From assembly GCA_001915545.1 (NCBI GenBank), contig MNQS01000113.1, forward strand, positions 1-25,021: a stretch of DNA of 25,021 nucleotides. Reading direction: 5' to 3'. This stretch comes from Bacteroides sp. 43_108. Lineage in GTDB: Bacteria; Bacteroidota; Bacteroidia; Bacteroidales; Bacteroidaceae. A model generated the notes under the pieces. The model saw nothing but the letters and a program-made list of their open reading frames with translations, did no database searches and was not told the DNA's origin. Numbering within the stretch: position 1 is the first letter of the stretch; each line of letters opens with the position of its first letter. The position numbers and the translations under genes were made by a program. Shown piece after piece: positions 16,533-23,714 of this stretch.

Positions 16533-17453
16533 TTAATCCGCACAGCCGTATTTATATCTCATGCAATCTATGATTTCCACCATCTCATCGCGCAGCCACG
16601 CAGGTTTCAGCACCTCAATTTCATCGCGGTGCCACAGAAGTTCCTGCATGAAATCGTATGTCGGACGCACACGTATTTCAAAGATACTGTAGTCCTCGCA
16701 CCTCTCCGTTTCCACCTGTGCCCCATCCTGCATCAAAGGTAAATCGCGGATATAATTCGCCTGACTGGCGCTAGCCTTCAGAACTACAGTTTCAACGTCT
16801 GTATCCAAATCGTGAAAAACTCCGAAAAAACCGTCAAAGTAATTTTGCGGAGAGAAGTCTTCCGGATAATCGAAACTCTTATCCGTCACCGTCAAATCGT
16901 GCATACGGTCGAGACAGTAAATGCCTATGAAATCACTGTCGCAAGCCTTGCCTACCATATACCAGCGCTGTTTGAAAAGCTTCACGCAAAGAGGCATCAG
17001 GGCATATTCATGCACATCACCGCGCATATAGTTGTAATACTTTATGTCGACTACGCAATTCCGCTTCATGGCATCAATGACACTGTCAAGGTAATGCAGA
17101 CCCGAAGGAACATTTTCAAGAACAATCCGGTCCTTTATGGCTCGGCATCCTATGAGCGAATTGCTTACCGAACAAGTGCTCAACAACCACTTTTCGACAC
17201 TGCCGTTATGCAGATCGTCCATATTGGCAATGTAATATCTGTACTCGCCCCTCTTCTCACAATCAATCTGAAGGCCGAAAATATCAAAAATGGCATTCTT
17301 CCATTTGTGGAACGTCCGCTTGAGCAATTCATCTCCATTGTTCAAGTCCTTATTGTCAATCCATTTGCGGTTTATTTCTTCAAAAGTTATAAACCTGGCC
17401 CTGTTGATTGTATCAACCAGCCACACCAACTTGTTCAACTGATTCTGCGCCAT
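16533..17453 (-). CDS. WYL-domain transcriptional regulator
   Basis: A 306-aa regulator starting MAQNQLNKLVWLVDTI. Residues about 1-75 form the N-terminal helix-turn-helix region typical of Bacteroidota WYL proteins ('ITFEEINRKWIDN'). Residues about 120-215 form the WYL domain ('CVVDIKYYNY', 'ALMPLCVKLFKQRWYMVGKA', 'IYCLDRMHDLTVT'), and about 225-306 the WCX-type C-terminal domain. WYL domains are thought to bind nucleotides or nucleic acid and often control defence or DNA-damage genes; none of those is adjacent. In-frame ATGs lie upstream at 17471 and 17492. The -7 box at 17479-17486 overlaps the longest version, and homologous proteins begin at the MAQNQL position, so I chose 17453. Confidence 0.85.
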   Translation of the reverse strand: MAQNQLNKLVWLVDTINRARFITFEEINRKWIDNKDLNNGDELLKRTFHKWKNAIFDIFGLQIDCEKRGEYRYYIANMDDLHNGSVEKWLLSTCSVSNSLIGCRAIKDRIVLENVPSGLHYLDSVIDAMKRNCVVDIKYYNYMRGDVHEYALMPLCVKLFKQRWYMVGKACDSDFIGIYCLDRMHDLTVTDKSFDYPEDFSPQNYFDGFFGVFHDLDTDVETVVLKASASQANYIRDLPLMQDGAQVETERCEDYSIFEIRVRPTYDFMQELLWHRDEIEVLKPAWLRDEMVEIIDCMRYKYGCAD

Positions 17454-17478
17454 ACTATTTCTATTTTTCATGTCAATA

Positions 17479-17486
17479 CAAATATA
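17479..17486 (-). promoter_or_regulatory. -7 box of the WYL regulator gene
   Basis: TATATTTG on the minus strand is a full -7 match. The expected transcript start near 17472 excludes the ATG at 17492, leaves the ATG at 17471 practically leaderless, and gives about 19 nt of leader to the ATG at 17453. No convincing -33 box is seen. Confidence 0.5.
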
Positions 17487-17580
17487 GCACAAAGGTGTGA
17501 ATTTCTAAGGCACACCATATAATATGATGAATATTTTATCAAATTTCACAGTTAGCACACGATTGTCCGACAAATAAAAA

Positions 17581-17622
17581 TCCATTGAGAATGGCTGCGC
17601 TACGGCAAACATCCTCAATGGA
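17581..17622 (-). terminator. Rho-independent terminator of the truncated glycosidase gene
   Basis: TCCATTGAG (17581-17589) and CTCAATGGA (17614-17622) pair perfectly, with three more pairs (ATG/CAT) after one mismatch. On the minus strand the stem is followed by TTTTTATTTG. It lies about 30 nt past the glycosidase stop codon and is its native 3' end. Confidence 0.75.
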
Positions 17623-17652
17623 CCAAACACCTATTACTTATCTATAAGAAAA

Positions 17653-18648
17653 TCAATTATCCAAATACTGCTCAACGAGTCTTACAGGTCCGCACAAACC
17701 GGCAGGCTGCAGAGGAGAATCTTTCCGGTGATAATACCATATAGAGAAACCTATTCGGTTCTTTTCAGGTCGCTCCTGATTCTTCAGGAACCAGTCTGGG
17801 AAACTCTTCATTGCGTGTCCGCGTTCACCGCGATCGTCCCCCCACTCAAAATCGGCAGGATACTGTTCGTCGCCGATAAGCCGGTTTGCCCAGTTGTTGG
17901 TGACGTGCAGTTCAATATGGTTTTCGCCTTCATGGATATAGTCGGTCACATCTGCCTGATAAGGAGGATACCAAAGCACCACGGAATGCTCGCCGTTTAT
18001 ACGTACTTCCACAATGTCATTCACACGACCGAGATCAAGCAAGAATCTCTTTTTACCGGCAAGCTGTTTCTTGGAAACAGTGAATTTATTTCTATACACG
18101 GCTGTTCCTGAAAAATATTTTATCCGCTCATCGTCACTCGTACTGAAGTCAACAAGCTTTTCAAGTGTCATTTCAAAAGAAGGCAACAACTTCGGACAGA
18201 ACTCCACGTCCCAATCACCTTCAATGGCTTCATATCTCGTTTTCTCCACCAAATATTCCTTTGCCTTCTGATATTTTCTTTCAGCGGTTTTAGGAAGCAC
18301 CACAAACATTGACTCATGAGGATGGAGGGCCAAACGGACATAAACAGAATCATTCTGTTTTCTCCAACGAGCCGGTTTCATGATTACGCCTCCATAAGCA
18401 TCCCACAATTCAGGCACAGCCTTGGCGGCTCTCTTAAATGCATACTCCTTATCAAGACATGAATCGGAAGCATTGACAATAAAATAGATTTCAGCATCAG
18501 CACTGCTGCGATGAAGCACAGCTCTGTCTGTAGAAACAAACTTGCCTTGCTGAAGCATCATCTGACATCTGGAACAGAACCCACAAAGCAGCCGTTGGTA
18601 AACAAGTAACGATAAAACGTAACCCGTTTGAAATGAGCGGTTTTTCAT
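17653..18648 (-). pseudogene. C-terminal remnant of a large GH106/GH2-like glycoside hydrolase
   Basis: An open frame of 331 codons, but only the C-terminal part of a protein family usually near or above 1,000 aa. From about residue 32 it matches the family: 'VLHRSSADAEIYFIVN', 'PELWDAYGG', then a GH2-type sugar-binding sandwich with 'YFSGTAVYRNKFTV', 'LLDLGRVNDIVEVRING', 'WYPPYQADVTDYI' and 'NNWANRLIGDEQYP'. The first 30 residues ('MKNRSFQTGYVLSLLVYQRLL...') do not look like the family and lie where the sequence passes into integrase-linked DNA, so the 5' two thirds, including the catalytic barrel, are missing. Its own terminator is intact. It may be unexpressed or make a lone binding domain. 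The family assignment (rhamnosidase-like GH106) is from remembered motifs. Confidence 0.75.
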
Positions 18649-18698
18649 TATTCTGCCAAATGTCGGAAACGCAACGGAGTGCGGAATATTGCACCATT

Positions 18699-18747
18699 TC
18701 AGTTACCAAGCCGTTAGCTGTCAGTTACCGAAGCAAGGACAGGTAAC
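18699..18747. repeat. GTTACC repeat cluster upstream of the recombinase
   Basis: TCAGTTACC occurs at 18699-18707 and again at 18721-18729, a spacing of 22 bp (two helical turns). The inverted copy GGTAAC is at 18742-18747. The cluster lies 110-160 bp before the recombinase start, between the broken host gene and int, where arm-type or accessory-factor sites of an attachment region are expected. Role is inferred. Confidence 0.5.
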
Positions 18748-18832
18748 GCACGGAAAATGAAATTGTTGTACGCCCGTGCCGATTGCGCTGATACGCACCG
18801 TTCTGCAAATCAATGGACGCTTACTCATAAGT

Positions 18833-18840
18833 TAATTTTG
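18833..18840 (+). promoter_or_regulatory. Candidate -7 box of the recombinase operon
   Basis: TAATTTTG fits TAnnTTTG and lies 19 nt before the recombinase ATG at 18860, giving a leader of about 12 nt. No -33 element is visible. Confidence 0.4.
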
Positions 18841-18859
18841 CAACAAAAACAGTAAGCGT

Positions 18860-19853
18860 ATGAAAGTAGAAAAATTCAAGGTGCTGCTCTACCTGAAAAA
18901 GAGCGGAACGGACAAGTCGGGCAAAGCCCCGATAATGGGTCGTATCACAGTGAACCGTACGATGGCGTAGTTCGGATGCAAGCTGTCGTGCAGGCCGGAT
19001 TTGTGGAACGCGCGAGAAAGCCGTCTGGACGGCAAGAGCCGCGAGGCGGTGGAAACCAACGCAAAACTGGACAAGCTGCTGCTTGCGGTCAATGCGGCGT
19101 TCGACACGCTGGTGGAGCGCGAGCGGGACTTTGACGCGACGGCGGTCAAGGACTTGTTCCAAGGCAGCATTGAAACGCAGATGACGCTGCTTCGGATGAC
19201 CGACCGCATCTGCGAGGACTTGAAGGCGCGTATCGGGATAGACCGTGCCAAAGGAACGTACCCCGGCTATTACTACATGAGAAAGACATTGGGCGAGTTC
19301 ATCCCGTGGCAGTTCAAGACGAAGGACATCGCTTTCGGGCAGCTTACTGAACAGTTCATCCACGATTACCAGAACTATGTGATGGACGTGAAAGGCTTGG
19401 CGGTGGACACGGTGCGCCATTACCTCGCCATCTTGAAAAAGGTATGCCGCATAGCCTACAAGGAGGGATATGCGGAAAGATGCCATTTTGCCAATTTCAC
19501 TCTGCCTCAAAAGACAGAGCGGACACCGAGGGCGTTGAGCCGCGAGGACTTCGAGAAAATCCGTGATGTGGAGATACCCGCATGGCGCACCACACACATA
19601 CTCGTCCGCGACCTTTTCCTGTTTGCCTGCTATACGGGAACCGCCTATGCGGATGTGGTGAGCGTCACCCGTGAGAACCTCTACACGGACGACGATGGGA
19701 GCCTCTGGCTGAAATATCGCCGCAAGAAGAACGAGCTTCGGGCAAGCGTGAAGTTGCTGCCCGAAGCACTCGCCCTAATAGAGAAATACCATGACGACAA
19801 CCGCCCGACGCTGTTCCCGATAATATACCATCCAAACCTCCGCCGACACATGA
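18860..19853 (+). pseudogene. First tyrosine recombinase (integrase), nonsense-mutated and truncated
   Basis: The reading frame starts MKVEKFKVLLYLKK at 18860, a standard N-terminus for Bacteroidota integrases. Codon 37 (18968-18970) is TAG where the context 'RTMA*FGCKLSCRPDLWN' suggests Gln (CAG), so a single C-to-T change stops it. After the stop the arm-binding and core-binding domains continue in frame ('AFGQLTEQFIHDYQNYV', 'VDTVRHYLAILKKV'), then the start of the catalytic domain ('LFACYTGTAYADVVSV', 'KYRRKKNELRASVKLLP', 'PIIYHPNLRRHM'). Homology ends at about 19850, before the HxxR, His/Trp and Tyr motifs, and the sequence passes into the middle of a second integrase. It cannot make an active recombinase. 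Confidence 0.85.
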
Positions 19854-20704
19854 AATTACCAGAAATACCTGAAAGAATACCTCACCTCGTTGGGCAAGGA
19901 GGACATCGAGTTCACCGACATCACGGAGGAGTTTGGAAATTCCTACAAGGCGTTTTTGAAACGCTACAAGAACTTCGCTCCGTCACAGATGAACAAATGC
20001 CTCTGCTGGCTGAGCAAGCTGGTGTACCTTGCCGTGGACTATGAGATACTCCGTGCCAACCCGTTGGAGGACATGGAATACGAGAAGAAGCCCGCACCGA
20101 AGCACAGGCACATCAGCCGTGCGGAATTGAAAGCCATCCTCGAAACACCCATGCTCGACCCCTTGCAGGAACTGGGTCGGAGGGCGTCCTGTTTTCGACG
20201 TTCACCGGTCTGGCGTATGTGGACATCATGCTGCTCCATCCGCACCATATCGGCAGAACGGCGGACGGCAGGCGTTACATCCGCATCAACCGGAAGAAGA
20301 CCAACGTGGAGGCGTTCATCCCCCTACATCCGATAGCGGAACAGATACTCGACCTCTACAACACCACGGACGACACCAGGCCCGTGTTCCCGCTTCCAAG
20401 CCGTGACGAGATGTGGTTCGAGATACACGAACTGGGCGTGGCGATAGGGCGGAAGGAAAACTTGTCCTACCATCAAAGCAGGCACTCCTTCGGAACTTTT
20501 TTGATTTCGGAGGGAATACCAATAGAGAGCATCGCCAAGATGATGGGGCACTCCGGCATAAAAACCACCCAACGGTATGCGGAAGTAACGGACAAGAAGA
20601 TTTCAAAGGACATGGACAATCTGATGGCTTTCAGACGTGCCTACGGAACAGGTGCGTCAAGGGAAAAGAAAACAAAGGACATCTTAACGGATAAGGAGGA
20701 ATGA
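19854..20704 (+). pseudogene. Second tyrosine recombinase (integrase), 5'-deleted and frameshifted
   Basis: From 19854 a different integrase is read in another frame, beginning in mid-domain ('NYQKYLKEYLTSLG') with no start codon or arm-binding domain. The core-binding domain follows to 'LDPLQELGR'. Near 20187 the frame changes: restoring one T in 'GCGTCCTG' would give continuous 'RRAFLFSTFTGLAYVDIM'. The catalytic domain then runs to the stop codon with 'LSYHQSRHSFGTFL' (HxxR), 'MMGHSGIKTTQRYAEV' (His and nucleophile Tyr) and a Lys-rich tail. The catalytic residues of the second half survive but the gene is broken twice. Its last codon overlaps the RhuM-like start (ATGA). Tandem integrases are usual in such elements. 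Confidence 0.85.
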
Positions 20705-21081
20705 CAATGGAACGTGGAATTATCACAATCACTGAAAACGGAACGGTCACGATGCCGACTGTTCCCGTCTGGATGACACAACAGGAAATGTCCGATGCGT
20801 TCAATGTATTCGGATGCGACATCCGCAGGGCTGTACATGCCATCTACAAGAATATGGAACTGTTTGAAAGCGATACCATGCGCTACATCAGGCAAGACAA
20901 CGGGATAAGCTACGATGTGTACAGCCTTGAAATGGTGATTACCATCGCCTTCCGACTGCGGACTAAGGAATGTATGGCTTTCAGGCGGTTTGTCATGGGC
21001 AGGCTGACCATGAACAACAGACAGCCTGTCAACATTTTCTTTTCGCTCTCCCCATATAATGGCCGGAGAGTGAACAATTAG
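20701..21081 (+). CDS. RhuM-like protein of the element
   Basis: A 126-aa protein whose ATG at 20701 overlaps the TGA of the second recombinase (ATGA); a second ATG at 20707 is also possible. After a short N-terminal strand segment, residues about 24-101 ('MTQQEMSDAFNVFGCDIRRAVHAI', 'VYSLEMVITIAFRLRTKECMAFRRF') follow the RhuM pattern: helix-turn-helix-like start, then 'Y.L..VI.I.YR......FR.W', here with FRRF. RhuM-family proteins are common on mobile elements and pathogenicity islands; function unknown. The overlap implies translational coupling to the recombinase. A bidirectional terminator follows 18 bp after the stop codon. Confidence 0.65.
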   Translation: MTMERGIITITENGTVTMPTVPVWMTQQEMSDAFNVFGCDIRRAVHAIYKNMELFESDTMRYIRQDNGISYDVYSLEMVITIAFRLRTKECMAFRRFVMGRLTMNNRQPVNIFFSLSPYNGRRVNN

Positions 21082-21099
21082 AAAAGGTGAAAAGAAAAG

Positions 21100-21141
21100 A
21101 GCCGACAACGGGCAGGGAAAATAAATCCTCTGTTGTCGGCT
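21100..21141. terminator. Bidirectional terminator of the integration module
   Basis: AGCCGACAAC (21100-21109) and GTTGTCGGCT (21132-21141) form a perfect 10-bp stem. On the plus strand it is followed by TCTTTCTT; on the minus strand by the complement of GAAAAGAAAAG, also T-rich. It separates the rightward recombinase/RhuM-like genes from the leftward helix-turn-helix genes. Confidence 0.75.
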
Positions 21142-21164
21142 TCTTTCTTATTGAACGGCATGCA

Positions 21165-21470
21165 TCATGTGCCGACACGCCTGAACGCCTCCCGGTAATT
21201 GGCGGCAAGCATCCTTTCAATGTCCGATTCTTTGTACAGGATTTTGCCGCCCAGCTGGTAATAGGACACCACCCCGTTGTTTCGGTAGTCCTGCAAAGTA
21301 CGGCGACTCACTTTCAGCCTTGCCGACACCTCCCTGTCCGTCAGGAAGCATTCGCCGCCCAATGTCGGACGGCTGTTTGCCACAAAGTTCTCGATGCCGT
21401 CCAGCAGACGGTCAAGCGTGTCGCCGAATTGGGCGACCAGCGCATGGTTCTTGGTTATCATTTCACTCAT
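21165..21470 (-). CDS. Excisionase-like helix-turn-helix protein (second of a pair)
   Basis: A 101-aa protein, starting at the ATG at 21470 (MSEMITKNH...); an in-frame ATG at 21461 is also possible. Residues about 50-100 ('CFLTDREVSARLKVSRRTLQDYRNNGVVSYYQLGGKILYKESDIE' pattern, read in pieces) form an HTH_17/MerR-type excisionase fold with the 'RRTLQ.YR..G' recognition helix and the 'GGKILYK' wing. The upstream neighbour is a paralogue. Such pairs accompany CTnDOT-type elements, where they direct excision and control transfer (family knowledge). Here the partner recombinases are dead, so excision in cis is unlikely. Confidence 0.8.
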   Translation of the reverse strand: MSEMITKNHALVAQFGDTLDRLLDGIENFVANSRPTLGGECFLTDREVSARLKVSRRTLQDYRNNGVVSYYQLGGKILYKESDIERMLAANYREAFRRVGT

Positions 21471-21504
21471 TGTCACGTTGGATTTAGTGGTAATACAATA
21501 ATAA

Positions 21505-21801
21505 TCAGACGGCTCTGTCCGTCCGTTTGCCCTCAATTAGTTTTACGATGCTCAGCACATCCTCCGGCTTGTAGAAAATCTTATGTCCAATTAGCGAGTA
21601 AGCCAACGTGCCGTTGTCGCGCAACGTCTGCAAGGTACGCGGACTGATGTTGAGCTGTCGGCAGACTTCCTGGTTGTCCATCCACCCGTTCAATGACTTG
21701 CCGTCTTGCTTGGCAAAGAGGGCATCCACACGTTCCGTGAAACGGCTGAACTTTGCCGCCATTTCCTCGAATGCCTCTTTCTGAATAATCAAAATTTCCA
21801 T
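21505..21801 (-). CDS. Excisionase-like helix-turn-helix protein (first of a pair)
   Basis: A 98-aa protein starting at the ATG at 21801, with an N-terminal helix ('EAFEEMAAKFSRFTERVDALF') and a C-terminal HTH_17 domain ('VCRQLNISPRTLQTLRDNG', 'IGHKIFYKPEDV'). It aligns by eye with the downstream 101-aa protein in the recognition helix (S.RTLQ..R.NG) and wing (G.KI.YK..D), so the two are paralogues. They are 34 bp apart and likely cotranscribed. Expected role: DNA bending or binding at att sites for excision. Confidence 0.8.
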   Translation of the reverse strand: MEILIIQKEAFEEMAAKFSRFTERVDALFAKQDGKSLNGWMDNQEVCRQLNISPRTLQTLRDNGTLAYSLIGHKIFYKPEDVLSIVKLIEGKRTDRAV

Positions 21802-22092
21802 TGTCGATACTGCTTTTAATGTTGATGCTTGGTTTTTGCCTGCAAAGTAAATCGGTATTCTCCGTAATGAGATGGATATGCGATTAGGTGGCAGCTTGTG
21901 GCATTTTGCTGTCCCAATCCTTCACACTCCGGGAATATCGTTTTGCATGGCAACGCAAAGTAAAGACAAGGTTGGCAAAAGCCAATCACCTTGTGCATGC
22001 GTGGAAGCATTTGGCACCGATATGGAAGCCTGTGGCGTTATTATATGAAGTGACACTGCAAAATGGTTGCAAAAGCTAAATTGTAAATAAAG
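21802..22092. other. Intergenic region upstream of the excisionase-like genes
   Basis: No gene is supported in these 291 bp. The decamer GCAAAGTAAA occurs twice (21842-21851 and 21955-21964). On the minus strand each reads TTTACTTTGC, close to a Bacteroidota -7 box, so they may be tandem promoters for the helix-turn-helix genes. This stretch may also contain the boundary between the element core and the efflux cassette. Confidence 0.4.
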
Positions 22093-22656
22093 CTATTTCA
22101 TTCGTGACCTTATCCTGCTTAAACTTGTCTGCGTAATGCCAAGATACGAGGCTATGCTGCCCAATGGCAGCCGTTGCAAGAGTTCCGGATCCATCTCAAC
22201 CAGTTGCCTGTAACGCTCTGAGGCGATAGCTGAGAGCATGGAGATTAATCGTTGTTCAGTCTCCAAAAGTTCCATTTCCGCATACCGTCGTCCCCAATTA
22301 GCAATATGCAAATCTTCCAAAAACAATTCCTGCAATTTCTTCCTCTTCAAGACATACAGAACAGAATCCTCCATCAGTTCCATTGTCTCATATCCAGCCT
22401 CGTCGTTTACATATCCTTTCATAGAAACAATGGTAGCACCTTCCTTGCCTATCCAAAACGTAATTTCTTTTCCGTCAACATAAGTAAAAGCCATGACAAT
22501 ACCCTGTTTAATGAAAAATATATCTTTCTCTACCTTGTTTATTTCCAATATATGAAATCCTTTAGGCAATGTAATCTCTGACATACAACGATGCAATTTG
22601 TCTAAAGACTTTTCAGGCAGAGGGTATCTTAAACTTAAAATCTGTTCCAGTTTCAT
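22093..22656 (-). CDS. Crp/Fnr-family transcriptional regulator
   Basis: A 187-aa cytoplasmic regulator. Residues about 15-115 form a cyclic-nucleotide-binding-type beta-roll ('LPKGFHILEINKVEKDIFFIKQG', 'YVDGKEITFWIGKEG'), then a dimerisation helix ('AEMELLETEQRLISMLS') and a C-terminal helix-turn-helix ('LGSIASYLGITQTSLSRIRSRM'). It lacks the Arg-Ser cAMP signature of true CRP and the cysteines of Fnr, so the signal is unknown; this short group is common in Bacteroidota. It is divergent from the nitroreductase operon, with two repeated motifs in between (22725-22757) that it probably binds. Confidence 0.85.
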   Translation of the reverse strand: MKLEQILSLRYPLPEKSLDKLHRCMSEITLPKGFHILEINKVEKDIFFIKQGIVMAFTYVDGKEITFWIGKEGATIVSMKGYVNDEAGYETMELMEDSVLYVLKRKKLQELFLEDLHIANWGRRYAEMELLETEQRLISMLSAIASERYRQLVEMDPELLQRLPLGSIASYLGITQTSLSRIRSRMK

Positions 22657-22724
22657 ACTCCATCAACACTTATCACCCTGCGAAGGTAACAAAAAGATGC
22701 GTCATAAATCAGGAAGCATGTCTC

Positions 22725-22757
22725 TTTTTGTCAAATGCGAAATCATTTTTTGCCAAA
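22725..22757. promoter_or_regulatory. Candidate twin operator for the Crp/Fnr-type regulator
   Basis: TTTTTG-T-CAAATG (22725-22737) and TTTTTG-C-CAAATG (22747-22759) are direct repeats exactly 22 bp apart, and each has the palindromic core TTTG-N-CAAA. They are centred about 69 and 47 bp upstream of the expected nitroreductase transcript start and 75-97 bp upstream of the regulator's ATG. Spacing on the same face of the helix and position upstream of a promoter without a -33 box suit an activator. Binding is inferred. Confidence 0.6.
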
Positions 22758-22785
22758 TGTAAAAAGGTTTAGTGTAAGATGTACC

Positions 22786-22793
22786 TACTTTTG
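22786..22793 (+). promoter_or_regulatory. -7 box of the nitroreductase operon
   Basis: TACTTTTG fits TAnnTTTG, with transcription expected near 22800, 18 nt before the ATG at 22818. The 19-20 bp upstream positions hold only A-rich sequence, not TTTG, suggesting activator dependence. Confidence 0.55.
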
Positions 22794-22817
22794 CATCAAA
22801 CTTTAACACGGAATAAT

Positions 22818-23342
22818 ATGGAACATGATTTTTTGGAGATTATTAAGACGCGACGCAGTTGTCGTAAATTTCAGGACAGACAAATTTCTCGCGTGGAATT
22901 GGATGCCGTACTTGAAGCAGGAACTTACGCACCTTCAGCAGGAGGGCGCCAAAGTGCGTTTATCGTAGCTGTGCAGAATAAAGAGCAGCGCAAAAAACTG
23001 GCTGCAATGAATGCGGCAGTAATTGGTTCCAAATCAAATCCTTTTTACGATGCTCCCACTTATGTATTGGTTTTTGCTCCCTCAAATGCTCATACTGCTA
23101 TCGAGGATGGAACTTGTGTGCTTGAAAATATGATGCTTGCAGCTCATGCCTTGAACTTGGGAAGCTGTTGGATTCATAGAGAGAAAGAAATGTTCATCAC
23201 GGATGAAGGGAAAGAGATGATAAGGTCATGGGAGCTGCCTGACGGACTGATGGGCATCGGTGCTTTGGCGTTGGGCTATCCTGATGGCAAACCAGCGCCT
23301 GCCGTCACACGAAAAGAAGGGTATTACCGTATAATTAGATAA
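22818..23342 (+). CDS. Nitroreductase-family flavoprotein
   Basis: A 174-aa FMN-dependent oxidoreductase starting MEHDFLEIIKTRRSCRKF, the family's N-terminal FMN phosphate-binding motif. Also seen are 'AGTYAPSAGGRQ', 'CVLENMMLAAHALNLGSCWI' and 'GIGALALGYPDG', all standard. It probably uses NAD(P)H to reduce nitroaromatics, quinones or a similar electrophile. The upstream in-frame start at 22779 lies before the -7 box and is rejected. It heads a unit with an SMR transporter (33 bp downstream) and an MFS transporter, and is divergent from a Crp/Fnr-type regulator. Confidence 0.9.
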   Translation: MEHDFLEIIKTRRSCRKFQDRQISRVELDAVLEAGTYAPSAGGRQSAFIVAVQNKEQRKKLAAMNAAVIGSKSNPFYDAPTYVLVFAPSNAHTAIEDGTCVLENMMLAAHALNLGSCWIHREKEMFITDEGKEMIRSWELPDGLMGIGALALGYPDGKPAPAVTRKEGYYRIIR

Positions 23343-23375
23343 AAATGTCACACGATTTACTTAAGGCGATTTTTT

Positions 23376-23703
23376 ATGAATTGGATTATCTTATTATTGG
23401 CCGGACTCTTTGAAGTAAGCCTGACTTTTTGTTTGGGGAAGACTCGGACCGCATCCGGTTTTGAGTTCTATCTTTGGGGCGGAGGTTTTCTTGTCTCCAC
23501 AATATTAAGCATGACACTGCTTGCCAAGGCCGTACAAACGTTGCCGTTAGGCACAGCTTATGCCATTTGGACGGGTATCGGGGCGGTAGGTACGGTCCTG
23601 ATAGGGCATTTTTGTCTTTAAGGAGCCGGCCACACCGATACGGCTTTTCTTCTTGTTCACGCTGATAGCGTCTTTGATAGGTTTGAAGATTGTTTCTTAC
23701 TGA
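23376..23703 (+). pseudogene. SMR-family transporter (Gdx/SugE-like), broken by a one-base insertion
   Basis: The intact frame begins MNWIILLLAGLFEVS with the essential membrane Glu13, and has 'LPLGTAYAIWTGIGAVGTVLIG' split over the third membrane helix, the pattern of the guanidinium-exporter (Gdx/SugE) branch. The frame then stops at 23621 after 81 codons. Removing one G from the GGG at 23604-23606 restores 'GIFVFKEPATPIRLFFLFTL' and 'IASLIGLKIVSY' up to a stop at 23701-23703, giving a normal length of about 108 residues with four membrane helices. As written, the protein loses the fourth helix, needed for dimerisation. Either a real pseudogene, a slippage-prone phase-variable run (only three G, so unlikely) or a sequencing error. 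Confidence 0.8.
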
Positions 23704-23714
23704 AAGGGGAATAC

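Larger units (their letters stand above)
18590..21801. mobile_element. Degraded end of an integrative (conjugative or mobilizable) element
   Basis: This block carries, in order, two tandem tyrosine recombinases (both broken), a RhuM-like protein and two excisionase-like helix-turn-helix proteins, the layout of integration modules in Bacteroides conjugative/mobilizable elements. Its base composition looks richer in G+C than the flanks. The left edge is placed near 18560-18600, where the glycosidase homology ends; I see no certain direct-repeat att pair. The right edge is unknown, and the efflux cassette after 22.1 kb may or may not belong to it. No mobilisation or transfer gene is in the window. 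Confidence 0.65.

Noticed and set aside
18831..18844. GTTAATTTTGCAAC as a CTnDOT-like core attachment site (GTTnnTTTGC)
   Set aside because: It has one base too many between GTT and TTTGC, overlaps the likely -7 box, and no second copy marks the other end within the window.
18821..19597. 258-codon open frame antisense to the first recombinase
   Set aside because: Shadow of the integrase; the plus strand shows clear integrase homology despite its stop codon.
23598..23610. Phase-variable homopolymer in the SMR gene
   Set aside because: The run is only three G, too short for typical slippage-based phase variation; simple mutation or sequencing error is more likely.
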